Source of the DNA: a virus
IMG/VR virus record: IMGVR_UViG_3300027851_001140
Coordinates: 1-64,000 of that record
Direction: 5' to 3' (one strand)
Length of the DNA stretch: 64,000 bases
Shown here piece after piece: positions 49,561 to 57,918 of this stretch (position 1 is its first letter; each line of letters starts with the position of its first letter). The translations under genes were made by a program, and so were the position numbers. A model generated the notes under the pieces. That model saw only the letters and a program-made list of their open reading frames with translations, ran no database searches and was not told the DNA's origin.

Positions 49561-52488
49561 TCAAGTCTTTTGATCAACCAAGTCTACTACTTCGCACACT
49601 CCTCCTGCGCAGGCTAAGGTCTGACTGCCAGCAGTCATGTCGTACGTTTCGTAGTTTCTCAAAGAAGACCAATCTACATCCGTAGGAAGATCAGCAGATA
49701 GTTTTAGATAAGTGTCTTCGTCTATCTCCTCGTAAGGAGCTTGCCTATACACGTGGTCTGAATGTGGAAGAAAAGATATACCAGAAATTGAGTCTAGGTT
49801 GTTCCAAACCCAAGAGCCTACTTCGAGAAACTCAGAATCTTTGTAGTACACAGTAATAGAAGGCTTGTGCTCGCACCAGTAATCTTGATAAATTTTCCAC
49901 AACTTAAGCTGACTAAGAGCCGCTACGGCACTAGTAGTGACGGAGGTTTCTGGTGCACGTATCGGAAAAGAGAACACCCATACGTTTGGGTTCATCAAGT
50001 CTTCTTCGCACGGAAATCCCCACATTTGCATCATGCTTGCCAGAGGGTCTTTCTTATCGCACCTAACCCTTCTAACGTAGAACTTAGAAAACCTTGGATG
50101 AATTCCGCTCGCAGAATCTACCAACTGACTCACGGTGCCGCTGGGCTTTACACAAGTAATGGCTGTACTTTGGCTTATTTTTAGTTTTCCTGACCACTCC
50201 TTGTTAACGTCTATAGCCTTCTGACGCATTTGAGTAAGCCAAGAGGAAAGGTCGGACGAATCAGGATCTCCAAGTATGGGGTGGTCCATTATGCCAGTGA
50301 GAGAAACGCCTAGAAGCCTTTCTTCTTCTGTATTCTTCTTCCAGATGGGTCTGAGATACCTAAAGTTTGTAACAGTAGACTGCAGCGTCCCCAAAATAGT
50401 GGCGGCTTCCACCTTTAGAAGCAAGTCGGCTAACGTGTCAGAAGGTCTGACAACAACCTCAGACAAGTTGCAAAACTGATAGGGCCTAAGGATAATTTCA
50501 CTACAAGGATTTGTACCAAAATCGTAGTCTGAATCGCGGCGACCATTTTTGGCTACTTGATTTTTACTGGCAGCCCGGCTGAATATGCCCCTCTCTCCCG
50601 ACTTAGACTCGTATAAACTAAGCCATTCGTTTAGAAATACCTGGTAGTCAGGTCTTTCTGTGTAAGAAGCGGAATTATTGGCTAACTGCCTGTGGGGATA
50701 TTCTACCCACCATTGGCCACTTTTAGCTAAACGCATTCTATCATCAGATAAGTTTGAGAGACTGATCAGAGCAGATCTTCGAACTCCTCCCACTACCACA
50801 ATGTCAGCAATCTTACACACTAGATCATGACATTCTAAGGAAGAAAGCTTCCTTCCTGCTGCTTTCTTGAAAAGCGCTACGCAAAACTTAAATAAACTTT
50901 CAAGTGGAGCAGGTCCGGATGCGCGTCCTCCAAACGTCTTGAGGCGAGCCCCTGCAGGTCGTATCTTAGATAGGTCCCACCGAGGAATAGTACCTGAGTA
51001 CAAAAGACTGATAAGTTGGCGAAGGGAAGAGGCCCACCCTATTTTAGAGTCTGCAACAGATATAACAGTATCAACCTCATAAAAGGTGTCCGCCACATCG
51101 GGCAATTTACTGACATACTGTCTTTCTACAGAGAACCCTACGCCAGTGCCACACATCAGTATGTACATCAGCTCGTCAAAAGATCTGACGTGATCTATGG
51201 GTAGGTAGGAACAGTTTCCTGTTACCAAGCCCATATCCAGTACAAAAGTATTTGTGTCAGGGACCTCGGCACAAAAAACCTCGGACAAGGTAGTTTCACC
51301 AGAGAATCCGGTGAATACATAGTGAGATTCCAGAGGCTTAAAGTTCTTTCTCTTACGATCTATCAAAAAATCGTCTGAACACATAGAAGAACGACTGAAG
51401 GACAAGCACCATAATTTCTTTGTGCGCTTACCAAAGTTGGTGTCTTCTGGATATTCGTACTTAGATTGAACAACGTACCCTAAACGAGAGGCTACTCTAT
51501 TAACCCAGGAAATCTCATTCGACCCAACGGCAAGACTTACTTGACTACTTGCACTTACTGTACCGTCTGCTGCAAGCCAGCCGCGCATGAATCCGAGCAA
51601 GTACTGATCGGTCTCGTTCTCCGATGGGAGTTCTTTAAGTTCATGTGTCTTAGCGAAAGATCCATACATCATCACTACGGGGTCTCCTCCGTAAGAAGGA
51701 GGATAAGATACAGGGTACTCAGAGAACCAAGGAAGAGTGTCCTCTTTGTCAGAGCAAATACGTATGTGATACCCCTTAAGCCTCTCCTGAGCATACGTAG
51801 CAGTTCCATCCCCATAAATAAACCCGTGCTGTACGCCAAGCCTGTAGTCCAAGGAGTCCGGGTCAGGCTTTGGACCCGCTACGAACTTGATGCGATCTCC
51901 GGGCTGGAGCTTCTCTGTTGGGACTACAGTACCATCGACAAGAACCCAACGGTGATTAAGAGTGCACCTAACTTCCTTACGAGTATTGGAGTTTAGTCGG
52001 AAGTTTGCCTGAACAACGGGTTGTTCGCCGTAAGACTTAAATGTGGCACGTACCCAGCGACCCTCTACGTTCAAAACTGTGCAGGAAGATCCAGAGAGAG
52101 TACTTATGGGCACAAGGCCGTGCTCATAAGTAAGAACAAGGGTGTCACCTGACACTGGGTTGTACCCAGCAACCGAATCCTTTGTGAGTGCCTTTCCTGC
52201 CGTCATTAGAGCGCGCATGGAAGGCATGGATTTCAGATTTATGATATAGTCTCTCAAAAATCTCCTAGTCTCTTCATATTCAGAGCTAGAAGTAGAGGAA
52301 GACAACAAAACTTCGTCAAAAAAACTAAGGTACCTGTCTACTGTCTCATCCCAAGTCTCTCGTCTCTCCTCTGCTTCTATCCATCGAGAATAGCGAGACA
52401 AATGAATGAACTGTGAGTACAGTGGAGTAGACGTGTTCTTATAAAAGGAATCATGGGTGCTTAAGAAAGAGGTACCAGGTTCAGTCAT
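49561..52488 (-). CDS. Class II (B12-dependent) ribonucleotide reductase interrupted by intein
   Basis: The ATG at 52488 (MTEPGTSF) is preferred because AGGAAG stands five bases upstream; the longer frame starts at 52527. The 975-residue precursor has flanking parts of a monomeric RTPR-type class II reductase: LSRYSRWIEAEERRETWDETVDR, SMPSMRALMTAGKA, then after the intein CSYLPIDHVRSFDELMYIL, CGTGVGFSVER, the active-site NPCSEI, FCNLSEV and a C-terminal CAGGVC pair. No ATP cone is seen. These carry all Cys expected from L. leichmannii RTPR (C119, C408, C419, C731, C736). It makes deoxynucleotides for phage DNA using cobalamin. The intein spans 51214-52158 and must be spliced out. Confidence 0.9.
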   Translation of the reverse strand: MTEPGTSFLSTHDSFYKNTSTPLYSQFIHLSRYSRWIEAEERRETWDETVDRYLSFFDEVLLSSSTSSSEYEETRRFLRDYIINLKSMPSMRALMTAGKALTKDSVAGYNPVSGDTLVLTYEHGLVPISTLSGSSCTVLNVEGRWVRATFKSYGEQPVVQANFRLNSNTRKEVRCTLNHRWVLVDGTVVPTEKLQPGDRIKFVAGPKPDPDSLDYRLGVQHGFIYGDGTATYAQERLKGYHIRICSDKEDTLPWFSEYPVSYPPSYGGDPVVMMYGSFAKTHELKELPSENETDQYLLGFMRGWLAADGTVSASSQVSLAVGSNEISWVNRVASRLGYVVQSKYEYPEDTNFGKRTKKLWCLSFSRSSMCSDDFLIDRKRKNFKPLESHYVFTGFSGETTLSEVFCAEVPDTNTFVLDMGLVTGNCSYLPIDHVRSFDELMYILMCGTGVGFSVERQYVSKLPDVADTFYEVDTVISVADSKIGWASSLRQLISLLYSGTIPRWDLSKIRPAGARLKTFGGRASGPAPLESLFKFCVALFKKAAGRKLSSLECHDLVCKIADIVVVGGVRRSALISLSNLSDDRMRLAKSGQWWVEYPHRQLANNSASYTERPDYQVFLNEWLSLYESKSGERGIFSRAASKNQVAKNGRRDSDYDFGTNPCSEIILRPYQFCNLSEVVVRPSDTLADLLLKVEAATILGTLQSTVTNFRYLRPIWKKNTEEERLLGVSLTGIMDHPILGDPDSSDLSSWLTQMRQKAIDVNKEWSGKLKISQSTAITCVKPSGTVSQLVDSASGIHPRFSKFYVRRVRCDKKDPLASMMQMWGFPCEEDLMNPNVWVFSFPIRAPETSVTTSAVAALSQLKLWKIYQDYWCEHKPSITVYYKDSEFLEVGSWVWNNLDSISGISFLPHSDHVYRQAPYEEIDEDTYLKLSADLPTDVDWSSLRNYETYDMTAGSQTLACAGGVCEVVDLVDQKT
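51214..52158 (-). mobile_element. Class 3-type intein with LAGLIDADG homing endonuclease
   Basis: The insert is 315 residues, from Pro (first residue PVSGDTLVL, the usual intein block A but with Pro in place of Cys or Ser) to Asn before CSYLP. Block B reads TLNHRW with Trp at intein residue 71, block F is VFCAEVPDTNTF with Cys 296, and block G is LVTGN-C with Thr 313. A missing N-terminal nucleophile together with this Trp-Cys-Thr set defines class 3 inteins, first described for the mycobacteriophage Bethlehem DnaB intein. Two LAGLIDADG-type motifs (HGFIYGDGT and RGWLAADGT) form a homing endonuclease domain. The penultimate residue is Gly, not His. Splicing is inferred. Confidence 0.8.
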
Positions 52489-52514
52489 GTTTCTTCCTAT
52501 AAAGTGTACAGACA

Positions 52515-52548
52515 CAAAAGGCAACATACCTAGTTAAAAGGTGTTGCC
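52515..52548 (-). terminator. Candidate hairpin before the reductase gene
   Basis: On the minus strand GGCAACA and TGTTGCC (52548-52542 and 52526-52520) form a 7-bp stem around a 15-base loop, followed by TTTTG. It lies in the 119-base gap between the 139-residue gene and the chosen reductase start, so it could end the upstream transcript or act as an attenuator. A TATAAACT stands further upstream at about 52575-52568 and may be a promoter -10 element. Confidence 0.4.
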
Positions 52549-52607
52549 TCTGCATCATTGTTATGGAGTTTATAGATAAGCGCGGAAAGGTACGGTTTAA
52601 CGCCCAA

Positions 52608-53027
52608 CTACTCCCTAGACAACCAAGTGGCCAAAGACGCCATATATCGCGCTAGATGAGACTCAAGAAGGGACAGTGACAGGTCAATGTCGTCCTCAGT
52701 GGAGGTCGAAAGAAGAGCAGGGACCAAATCAGCCTGAGCAGAACTCCACAACGAAGCATCAGTCTTAAAAGCGTGAACCAGCTTTAGGTAATTGGGAGCA
52801 ACCACCTGTAGAACGTAAGCCTTATCGGAATACGAATTTCTAGGAAGCTTGAGTAAGGAATTCAACATCTCAGAGGTCTCCGACAAGGCACGTGCACGAT
52901 GTATTGTGTAATCGGGAGAGGTAGCGGATTCGAGAGCAAGCAAAGAAGACAAAGCATGAGAGGGCTCCGTGTATCCTTGCTCCTTCAGTAAGGAGTAAAG
53001 CTCATTGATTACTTTTGTGGATTTCAT
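52608..53027 (-). CDS. Helical protein, function unknown
   Basis: A 139-residue helical protein with Leu/Ser-rich repeats (LSSLLALESATSPDYTIHRARALSETSEML). The ATG lies 26 bases inside the end of the nuclease gene, in another frame. It is followed by the 119-base gap with a hairpin. No family recognised. Confidence 0.55.
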   Translation of the reverse strand: MKSTKVINELYSLLKEQGYTEPSHALSSLLALESATSPDYTIHRARALSETSEMLNSLLKLPRNSYSDKAYVLQVVAPNYLKLVHAFKTDASLWSSAQADLVPALLSTSTEDDIDLSLSLLESHLARYMASLATWLSRE

Positions 53028-53844
53028 GCTTATCCCTAATAAGAGAAGAAACTGGAACTAGGTGTGAAGACAATGCTGGTGAGAAACATATTCCTGCGTA
53101 TGAGCAACCACTCTTGTGACCTTCCGCTGCATTTACACAAATTCCGTCAGGAATACGGCCGTCTGCAAGGTCTTCTTGCGCTTGTTTGTACAGCCCAAGC
53201 GCTTCTGGGTAGGCCTCCAACGAAGGCTTAACTACAAAAACTTTGAACTTTTCTGGATTATCCCTAGAAAGATAGACAAATATTATCTTGTCTATTCCCC
53301 AATCGTAACTTTCATTAAGGGCACAGGAGTAACAACTAGCTTGTACGATGTGTTTATCATAGGGTTTCTTCAAAGATTCCAGGTTAGAGGAAGAAGTTGT
53401 CTTGAACTCCACAACTGCCTTCCACTTGATGTTTACACCGTCTACGTGCATCCCTAATTCAGAGTTGGGAGCCAACTCATCATATTTTTGAGGTCGCCCA
53501 CAGAGAGGACAAATAGCAGATCCCTCTCTACCATATTCTGTGATACCACAACACGTCCAATTTCCGTATAGGAAGTTGGCCATTCCCAAAAATTGCTGTA
53601 CCACTTCGTGAACGGCAGACCCAATTTTTACGTAAAAGTTGAACTTGTAATCTTCGCTTCTAAGAACTGTCCGTTCCCTGTCGAACCTATTGTGGATGAC
53701 GTACTCCCGTTTGCAGAAAGGAAGTCGTGAAGATCGGAATTTGAAGTCAGCAGGAAGAAGTATCTCTTCTTTCAAAGAGGCCCTGAGGTCTTCTTCTACT
53801 AATGACTCAATTTCTTTTTTTGAAATACGTGATTTTTTAGCCAT
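53002..53844 (-). CDS. PD-(D/E)XK nuclease, Cas4/RecB-like with Fe-S and zinc cysteines
   Basis: A 280-residue protein. GSAVHEVVQ (H79), MHVDGVN (D135), VVEFKTTS (E146, K148) and HIVQASCY (Q168) form the PD-(D/E)XK nuclease core of RecB/Cas4 type. C44 (RLPFC) plus C236, C247 and C253 at the end (ICVN ... GCSYAGICFSP) fit the four-Cys iron-sulphur cluster of Cas4, AddB and Dna2. A second Cys set in the middle (TCCG ... ICPLCG, residues 98-115) looks like a zinc ribbon insert. It likely trims DNA ends in recombination or genome processing. It overlaps the primase gene by 46 bases and the 139-residue gene by 26. Confidence 0.75.
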   Translation of the reverse strand: MAKKSRISKKEIESLVEEDLRASLKEEILLPADFKFRSSRLPFCKREYVIHNRFDRERTVLRSEDYKFNFYVKIGSAVHEVVQQFLGMANFLYGNWTCCGITEYGREGSAICPLCGRPQKYDELAPNSELGMHVDGVNIKWKAVVEFKTTSSSNLESLKKPYDKHIVQASCYSCALNESYDWGIDKIIFVYLSRDNPEKFKVFVVKPSLEAYPEALGLYKQAQEDLADGRIPDGICVNAAEGHKSGCSYAGICFSPALSSHLVPVSSLIRDKHEIHKSNQ

Positions 53845-54782
53845 GAAAGCTGGTCACTATCAAGAGAACCTGGATCGTCATCCGGTGAAAGAGAAAGAAT
53901 GTCTACTCGGCGAACTTTACTAACAAGAGTTGGTTTTATCTTGCGGGCAGCAAGTCTACCCGCAGGGTCAGGATCCATCAATATCCATACGTGGTCAAAG
54001 CCGAGGGAAAGAAGAGTGTCTCTTTTTTCGTCAGACCAGTTATTAGACCCTAGAATAGAGAGACAAGGTATCTCATGCTGAAGAAGATTTAGTGCGTCTA
54101 CTTCTCCCTCCACAAGAACTACAGGGCCAGAGTGATGAAAATTTTCCCTTACGTAATCAAATGGAAAAAGTATTCTCTTTGCATCACATCCAGGAACTCT
54201 ATAGTATTTCTGAAATTTGTTACTGTCTAGTCGTCTACCTACGTACCCCATGAGCCTGTTGTGCTGTAGATAGGGCCACAAAATCCTATCTACAGTGAAA
54301 GACTTGCCAGTCTTGGTCACCACAGGTTGAGGCCAAAGATACGAAGGTATCTTACGTAGAAAAGACCTACTCAATCCTCTCCAGATAGGAGCTTTCCACG
54401 AGGAGCACTCAGTCGGAATAGTGTAATCATCGTCTTCCGTCGAAGCCAAAGACGACAACTTTGAAGCCAAAGGAGAAAATACGTTAGTATCTTCCACCTT
54501 CTTGGTGAAGGTGTTTTCGAATACAGTAGTGTTGAAGGGGGCCAGCCCTAACTCTTTAGCGAGTTTATTCCAGCTACCAGACCAGTCACAAACCCAGCAA
54601 TGAGCCTTTCGACCATCCTTGGTAATCTCTAAATGATAGCCAGTATCGTGACCATTTTCGTGCGGGAACGGACAGTTCAATTTAAGATTCCTGGACCCGG
54701 AACTCTTAAACTCTATACCTCCACGAGATAACTCTCCCACTAAATGAGATTCCGCTTCGATAGGGTGTGGCCACTTAAACAT
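53799..54782 (-). CDS. DnaG-type DNA primase
   Basis: A 327-residue protein. The N-terminus carries a CHC2-type zinc finger: LNCPFPHENGHDTGYH ... KAHCWVCDWSG (C37, His, C62, C65). A Toprim domain follows: VVLVEGEVDALNLL gives the Glu and VWILMDPDPAGRLAARK the D-x-D. Together these are the primase layout of DnaG and phage primases, which make RNA primers at the fork. Total length is short for DnaG (no helicase-binding domain), which is usual for phages. Its last codons overlap the nuclease gene by 46 bases. A helicase gene is not visible in the window. Confidence 0.85.
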   Translation of the reverse strand: MFKWPHPIEAESHLVGELSRGGIEFKSSGSRNLKLNCPFPHENGHDTGYHLEITKDGRKAHCWVCDWSGSWNKLAKELGLAPFNTTVFENTFTKKVEDTNVFSPLASKLSSLASTEDDDYTIPTECSSWKAPIWRGLSRSFLRKIPSYLWPQPVVTKTGKSFTVDRILWPYLQHNRLMGYVGRRLDSNKFQKYYRVPGCDAKRILFPFDYVRENFHHSGPVVLVEGEVDALNLLQHEIPCLSILGSNNWSDEKRDTLLSLGFDHVWILMDPDPAGRLAARKIKPTLVSKVRRVDILSLSPDDDPGSLDSDQLSWLKNHVFQKKKLSH

Positions 54783-54785
54783 GGG

Positions 54786-55085
54786 TCAAGAAGGAGGAGA
54801 TAGGACGGATTCTATTCTATTCATAATAGAATCCCATTCCGGTCCGGATACCTTACCTGCACGTGCGTAGGACAGAACGTCCGAAAGTATCGATATGTGC
54901 TCGTGAGGTGTAACAAGAAGCTGAACCAGTGGTAGCTTTTCTAAAGGACCATCATAAGGCACGTAGTCACTAAGTATGTCCATATCCAGGACACATAGGT
55001 CATCTACAAAGTATTCAAGGTGGGTGTGTCCATCAGAACCCTTAGTTCTAGAAACGGATACAAGAGGAATTCTTAGTGTGTGCAT
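54786..55085 (-). CDS. Small protein, function unknown
   Basis: A 99-residue protein, beta strands in the first half (LRIPLVSVSRTKGSDGHTHLEYFVDDLCVLDMDIL), helical at the end. It precedes the primase gene by three bases. No family recognised. Confidence 0.5.
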   Translation of the reverse strand: MHTLRIPLVSVSRTKGSDGHTHLEYFVDDLCVLDMDILSDYVPYDGPLEKLPLVQLLVTPHEHISILSDVLSYARAGKVSGPEWDSIMNRIESVLSPPS

Positions 55086-55101
55086 GTAAGCACTTTACAG
55101 G

Positions 55102-55971
55102 TCACCCGCCTTCTCCCTGGCCTCGTACAGGTACTCCTGTTGTACCTAGTGTGTTCCCAGGACCAAACTCGCCAGCTGCCTCGGAAGAAAACTGAATTCC
55201 AGGAACAAAGGCAGACCGCCACGAAGAGATAAGACGCTGGGCACTGTAGAATGGAGGCTCAGTAGACCGTATCTTGAATGTAGCATTCCAAGATAGAGTT
55301 GCTGGGTTGGACGCGTCTTCCGAGAAGGAAAGACCTTCTGGCGTAAAGAAACCTCTCATGAATATCTCAGGATATACAAGAGAGTGGTACGCAATGAAGA
55401 CAAAGTTAGGCCTGCCATCCCTCAGTATTTTAGGTTGGTTCAGTATGTCAAAGAAGTCGTAAAAGTCCAGGAGACCAGGAGGAAGACTCACAGCCTGTTG
55501 TGAGGTTACATTTCCGTTGCTCTTTTGAAGTACTTCTTGACCTATACGAACAGGCATTATATTACCTGCTTGAAATGTAAACGAAACTGTGGGCTCGTCA
55601 AAGAAGGTGGAACGAGACCCGTTTCTCCATACATGAGTAATAGTTCCTGAGCGAGTCTGCTGCTGTGCAGCCCTCATAGGAAAATTCCACTGTGTGTTGG
55701 ACGGGCCAGACCAAAAAAGTATGTAGCGCCCTTGAACGGCCAAGGATTCGGTAGTTATGATGAGGGGAGTTCCGTTATACCTGTAGGGTCCTCTGGAGTC
55801 TCCACTACCTGTTTTTGAGGAAAAGGCGATACTACTTTGAGGGGCTCGTTGAGCCAGATCGCGTATGAGCCTCTCTTCGTCTCTAACGTAAGAACGTAGA
55901 ACAGAAAACGCTCCGCCTAGAACGTCGGTGGACTCGGCTCCAATAGTAGAATTAGCTGCGGGTGAACTCAT
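55102..55971 (-). CDS. Virion structural protein, baseplate- or tail-type
   Basis: A 289-residue protein. Residues 60-270 are beta-rich with YILFWSGPSNTQWNFPM, PVRIGQEVLQKS, LDFYDFFDILNQPKILRDGRPNFVFIAYHSLVYPEIFMRGFF and SWNATFKI. The pattern 'fydff.....p......g.pn.v.l.y.S..yP.i...G.f...f.f..d...p....w...f.v..t.p' is one I recall from tail-tube or baseplate proteins of large phages, but no name is certain. It is the first gene after the terminator at 55996, and has GAGAG near its ATG. A structural role is inferred. Confidence 0.55.
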   Translation of the reverse strand: MSSPAANSTIGAESTDVLGGAFSVLRSYVRDEERLIRDLAQRAPQSSIAFSSKTGSGDSRGPYRYNGTPLIITTESLAVQGRYILFWSGPSNTQWNFPMRAAQQQTRSGTITHVWRNGSRSTFFDEPTVSFTFQAGNIMPVRIGQEVLQKSNGNVTSQQAVSLPPGLLDFYDFFDILNQPKILRDGRPNFVFIAYHSLVYPEIFMRGFFTPEGLSFSEDASNPATLSWNATFKIRSTEPPFYSAQRLISSWRSAFVPGIQFSSEAAGEFGPGNTLGTTGVPVRGQGEGG

Positions 55972-55995
55972 AGTACTCTCTCATTGCTACATAAC

Positions 55996-56033
55996 AAGAG
56001 AGGGCCCCATAGAAACTATGGGGCCCTCTCTTT
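55996..56033 (-). terminator. Strong inverted-repeat terminator
   Basis: AAGAGAGGGCCCCATAG (55996-56012), AAA, then its exact reverse complement (56016-56032): a 17-bp stem with a three-base loop. On the minus strand it follows the stop of the gene at 56056, with a T-containing tail (TTGTTAT); on the plus strand a T-run follows too, so it may act both ways. It separates the transcription unit to its right from the unit starting at 55971. Confidence 0.85.
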
Positions 56034-56055
56034 CAATATGAAGACATGCTAATAT

Positions 56056-56781
56056 TCATTCTGAAAATTCAGAATCTTCATCAGCTAAATGAAGTACACC
56101 AGTAAGTTCGGAGTATCTTTCCTTGGCGTACTTCTGGACTATACCGGAGGTACTGTCGATAAGAAAACTAAGGTCAGATTCTGTGAGGTCCATCGACATG
56201 AGTTCGGACTTAACCTGACGACTCTTCATGTCCTTACTTGCCAGAGAAGCCACCAGCGTCTGTACTCTAATGTTCACATCAGAGTATTCCTCATCTTCAT
56301 CCTCCGGTTCCGCATCCTCTATCACGTCAGAGGGCTTTGACATAGCAGGAGAAGACTTAGATGAGTACTCACTACCCAACGAAGTCAGGTCATCACCATC
56401 GTCGTTAACAGATCTTGCCTTCTGTACAGCGGAAGAGCGAGCCGTAAGGCGAGCTGTAGCCTCAGCCAAAGCTTCCCTAACGGCAGGGTCAGACAGTTCC
56501 TTTTCGGCCTGCTCCTGCGTGACCAGAGCAAGGGCCCGTCTGTCTAGGCACTCCCTCAAATCCTTAGAGTTCCTTATCATAGAAGGAGTGGCCCGGTTAG
56601 AAAGGCAGACCGGAAACTTAGTGTTTGGTATTATTTCTCGGTGGGTACGAGTACCATCATTCAAGGTAATAACTAGTGCTCCCCTTTTGGGGTAAATGTT
56701 TCTTACGTAAATCGGTTGCTTGCTGTCTAGCAAGTCGTCAAGATATACGAAGGCACTCTTGTCTTTGTCGTACAATGTCAT
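56056..56781 (-). CDS. Unknown acidic protein before terminator
   Basis: A 241-residue protein. The N-terminal 90 residues are beta-rich (PIYVRNIYPKRGALVITLNDGTRTHREIIPNTKFPVCLSN). Then comes a helical Ala/Glu region, an acidic stretch (DVIEDAEPEDEDEEYSD) and a helical end. It overlaps the small gene upstream by four bases and is the last gene before the terminator. Beta-barrel then helices recalls a small structural protein, but I recognise no family. Confidence 0.6.
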   Translation of the reverse strand: MTLYDKDKSAFVYLDDLLDSKQPIYVRNIYPKRGALVITLNDGTRTHREIIPNTKFPVCLSNRATPSMIRNSKDLRECLDRRALALVTQEQAEKELSDPAVREALAEATARLTARSSAVQKARSVNDDGDDLTSLGSEYSSKSSPAMSKPSDVIEDAEPEDEDEEYSDVNIRVQTLVASLASKDMKSRQVKSELMSMDLTESDLSFLIDSTSGIVQKYAKERYSELTGVLHLADEDSEFSE

Positions 56782-56945
56782 TCTGACCTCTTAGGCTCAT
56801 GGGTGAGATTGGGTTTAGTCTTTGGGTCTTGGTCAAAACCTTCGGACGAAGAATCATCCAAAGGTTTTCTCTTCTTTAGTTTTTCTTCTAGAGAAGAGGG
56901 AACATCATCTGTGTGAACTACTTCACCATATCGGACTGTAGGCAT
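56778..56945 (-). CDS. Short unannotated-type gene (55 residues)
   Basis: The gap between 56781 and 56956 holds an ATG at 56945 with AAGGA about 7 bases ahead and a stop at 56778 whose TGA overlaps the ATG of the next gene (ATGA). The 55-residue product (starts MPTVRYGEVVHTDD) is charged and low in complexity, with Lys/Asp/Ser/Pro and no membrane segment. The coding fit (ribosome site, spacing and coupled overlap) is good. Function unknown. Confidence 0.65.
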   Translation of the reverse strand: MPTVRYGEVVHTDDVPSSLEEKLKKRKPLDDSSSEGFDQDPKTKPNLTHEPKRSE

Positions 56946-56955
56946 ATATTTCCTT

Positions 56956-57918
56956 TTACAAAGAAGAAGGCATTATTCCTTTTTTGTCGAATAAAGAGGA
57001 TTCCCATATAGTAGACGCAAATCTTCTAGTTCTGCTCCACCTACCATTGCGTATCGACCAGTGCCATCTTCCGTAAGTTGACTCCGCTAGTCTTCTTAGG
57101 AGTAATTTAGAAAAGGAATTCTGATTTTTCGAAGGATTATCTATCTGGTCGGTGCAAGAAGACAATATCCTGAAGGCTGTATAAGGAGAATTTACGCTGT
57201 GGCTCCAAAATACTGCCAGGGAAAGGTCGTAGGAAGGAGTTATAGTATCTACTTCGTAAAGTAGTTCGTTAACAGTAACTCCCCCTAAACGCCTAGAGTT
57301 AGCCAAAGTTAGAAAGTGGGAAGAACCAAATTCTATCTGTGAATCAAAGGTTTTTGGGTCGGAGAATAATTTGTGAAAGCAAACGGCCCATTTTGCTGAT
57401 TGGTCCCAACGTGGTCCTGTCCGAGGAACTTTCCCTCCCAATGGAGTAAGCCTATCCCTTATATCCGACCCAAAAACCTTAGACCCTGCAGTTATAATCA
57501 AGCGTCGGTTAGAAATCTTTATGCTGCAGTCTTCTAGGTACCTCAGATGGCCATCTTGAGATATATACCAATTGTTTTCTCTTAGAAGAGAACTCAAATC
57601 CGAATAAGGAGTCAGCTGAGGTACTAGCTCGAACTTGCGCAAAAGAGACCACAAAGCTCCTTGGTCATTCTCTGCGTAAAAGTCCTCTGATGCCAATTCC
57701 TTGGGGTAGACCGCCACTGCCTGATGAAGTCCGGCCGTCACTGCCGTCCCATCATACATAGTTATGGAGCCAAATTTGGCGCCGGATTCGACTAGGGAAG
57801 TTAGATAAAGAACTCTTTCCCAATGACCCGAAGATGAGTTATCAAAAGGAAATCTGTGAGATCCTATTATCTGTGGACCTGAGTACGAACCAAAGGTACG
57901 GTGGCGGACGTTAGTCAT
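56956..57918 (-). CDS. Possible lysozyme-like virion or lysis protein
   Basis: A 320-residue protein. Residues 33-80 read HWERVLYLTSLVESGAKFGSITMYDGTAVTAGLHQAVAVYP. The order E ... about 10 residues ... YDG-x-x-TAG-x-x-Q recalls the catalytic Glu/Asp region of lysozyme-superfamily glycosidases and chitosanases (GH46-type 'D.g.iTfG'). I recall similar 'YDG..iTAG.hQAvAVYP' proteins in other large phages, annotated as structural or lysin. The C-terminus is Trp/Arg-rich (RWHWSIRNGRWSRTRRF). It overlaps the next gene by four bases. Peptidoglycan degradation is a guess from this motif. Confidence 0.45.
   Translation of the reverse strand: MTNVRHRTFGSYSGPQIIGSHRFPFDNSSSGHWERVLYLTSLVESGAKFGSITMYDGTAVTAGLHQAVAVYPKELASEDFYAENDQGALWSLLRKFELVPQLTPYSDLSSLLRENNWYISQDGHLRYLEDCSIKISNRRLIITAGSKVFGSDIRDRLTPLGGKVPRTGPRWDQSAKWAVCFHKLFSDPKTFDSQIEFGSSHFLTLANSRRLGGVTVNELLYEVDTITPSYDLSLAVFWSHSVNSPYTAFRILSSCTDQIDNPSKNQNSFSKLLLRRLAESTYGRWHWSIRNGRWSRTRRFASTIWESSLFDKKGIMPSSL

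Noticed and set aside
51541-51996. A 151-codon open frame on the plus strand
   Set aside because: It is antisense to the intein region and has no recognisable motif or ribosome site.
52489-52527. Longer start of the reductase
   Set aside because: The extra 13 residues overlap the hairpin and lack a ribosome site, while AGGAAG stands just before the ATG at 52488.
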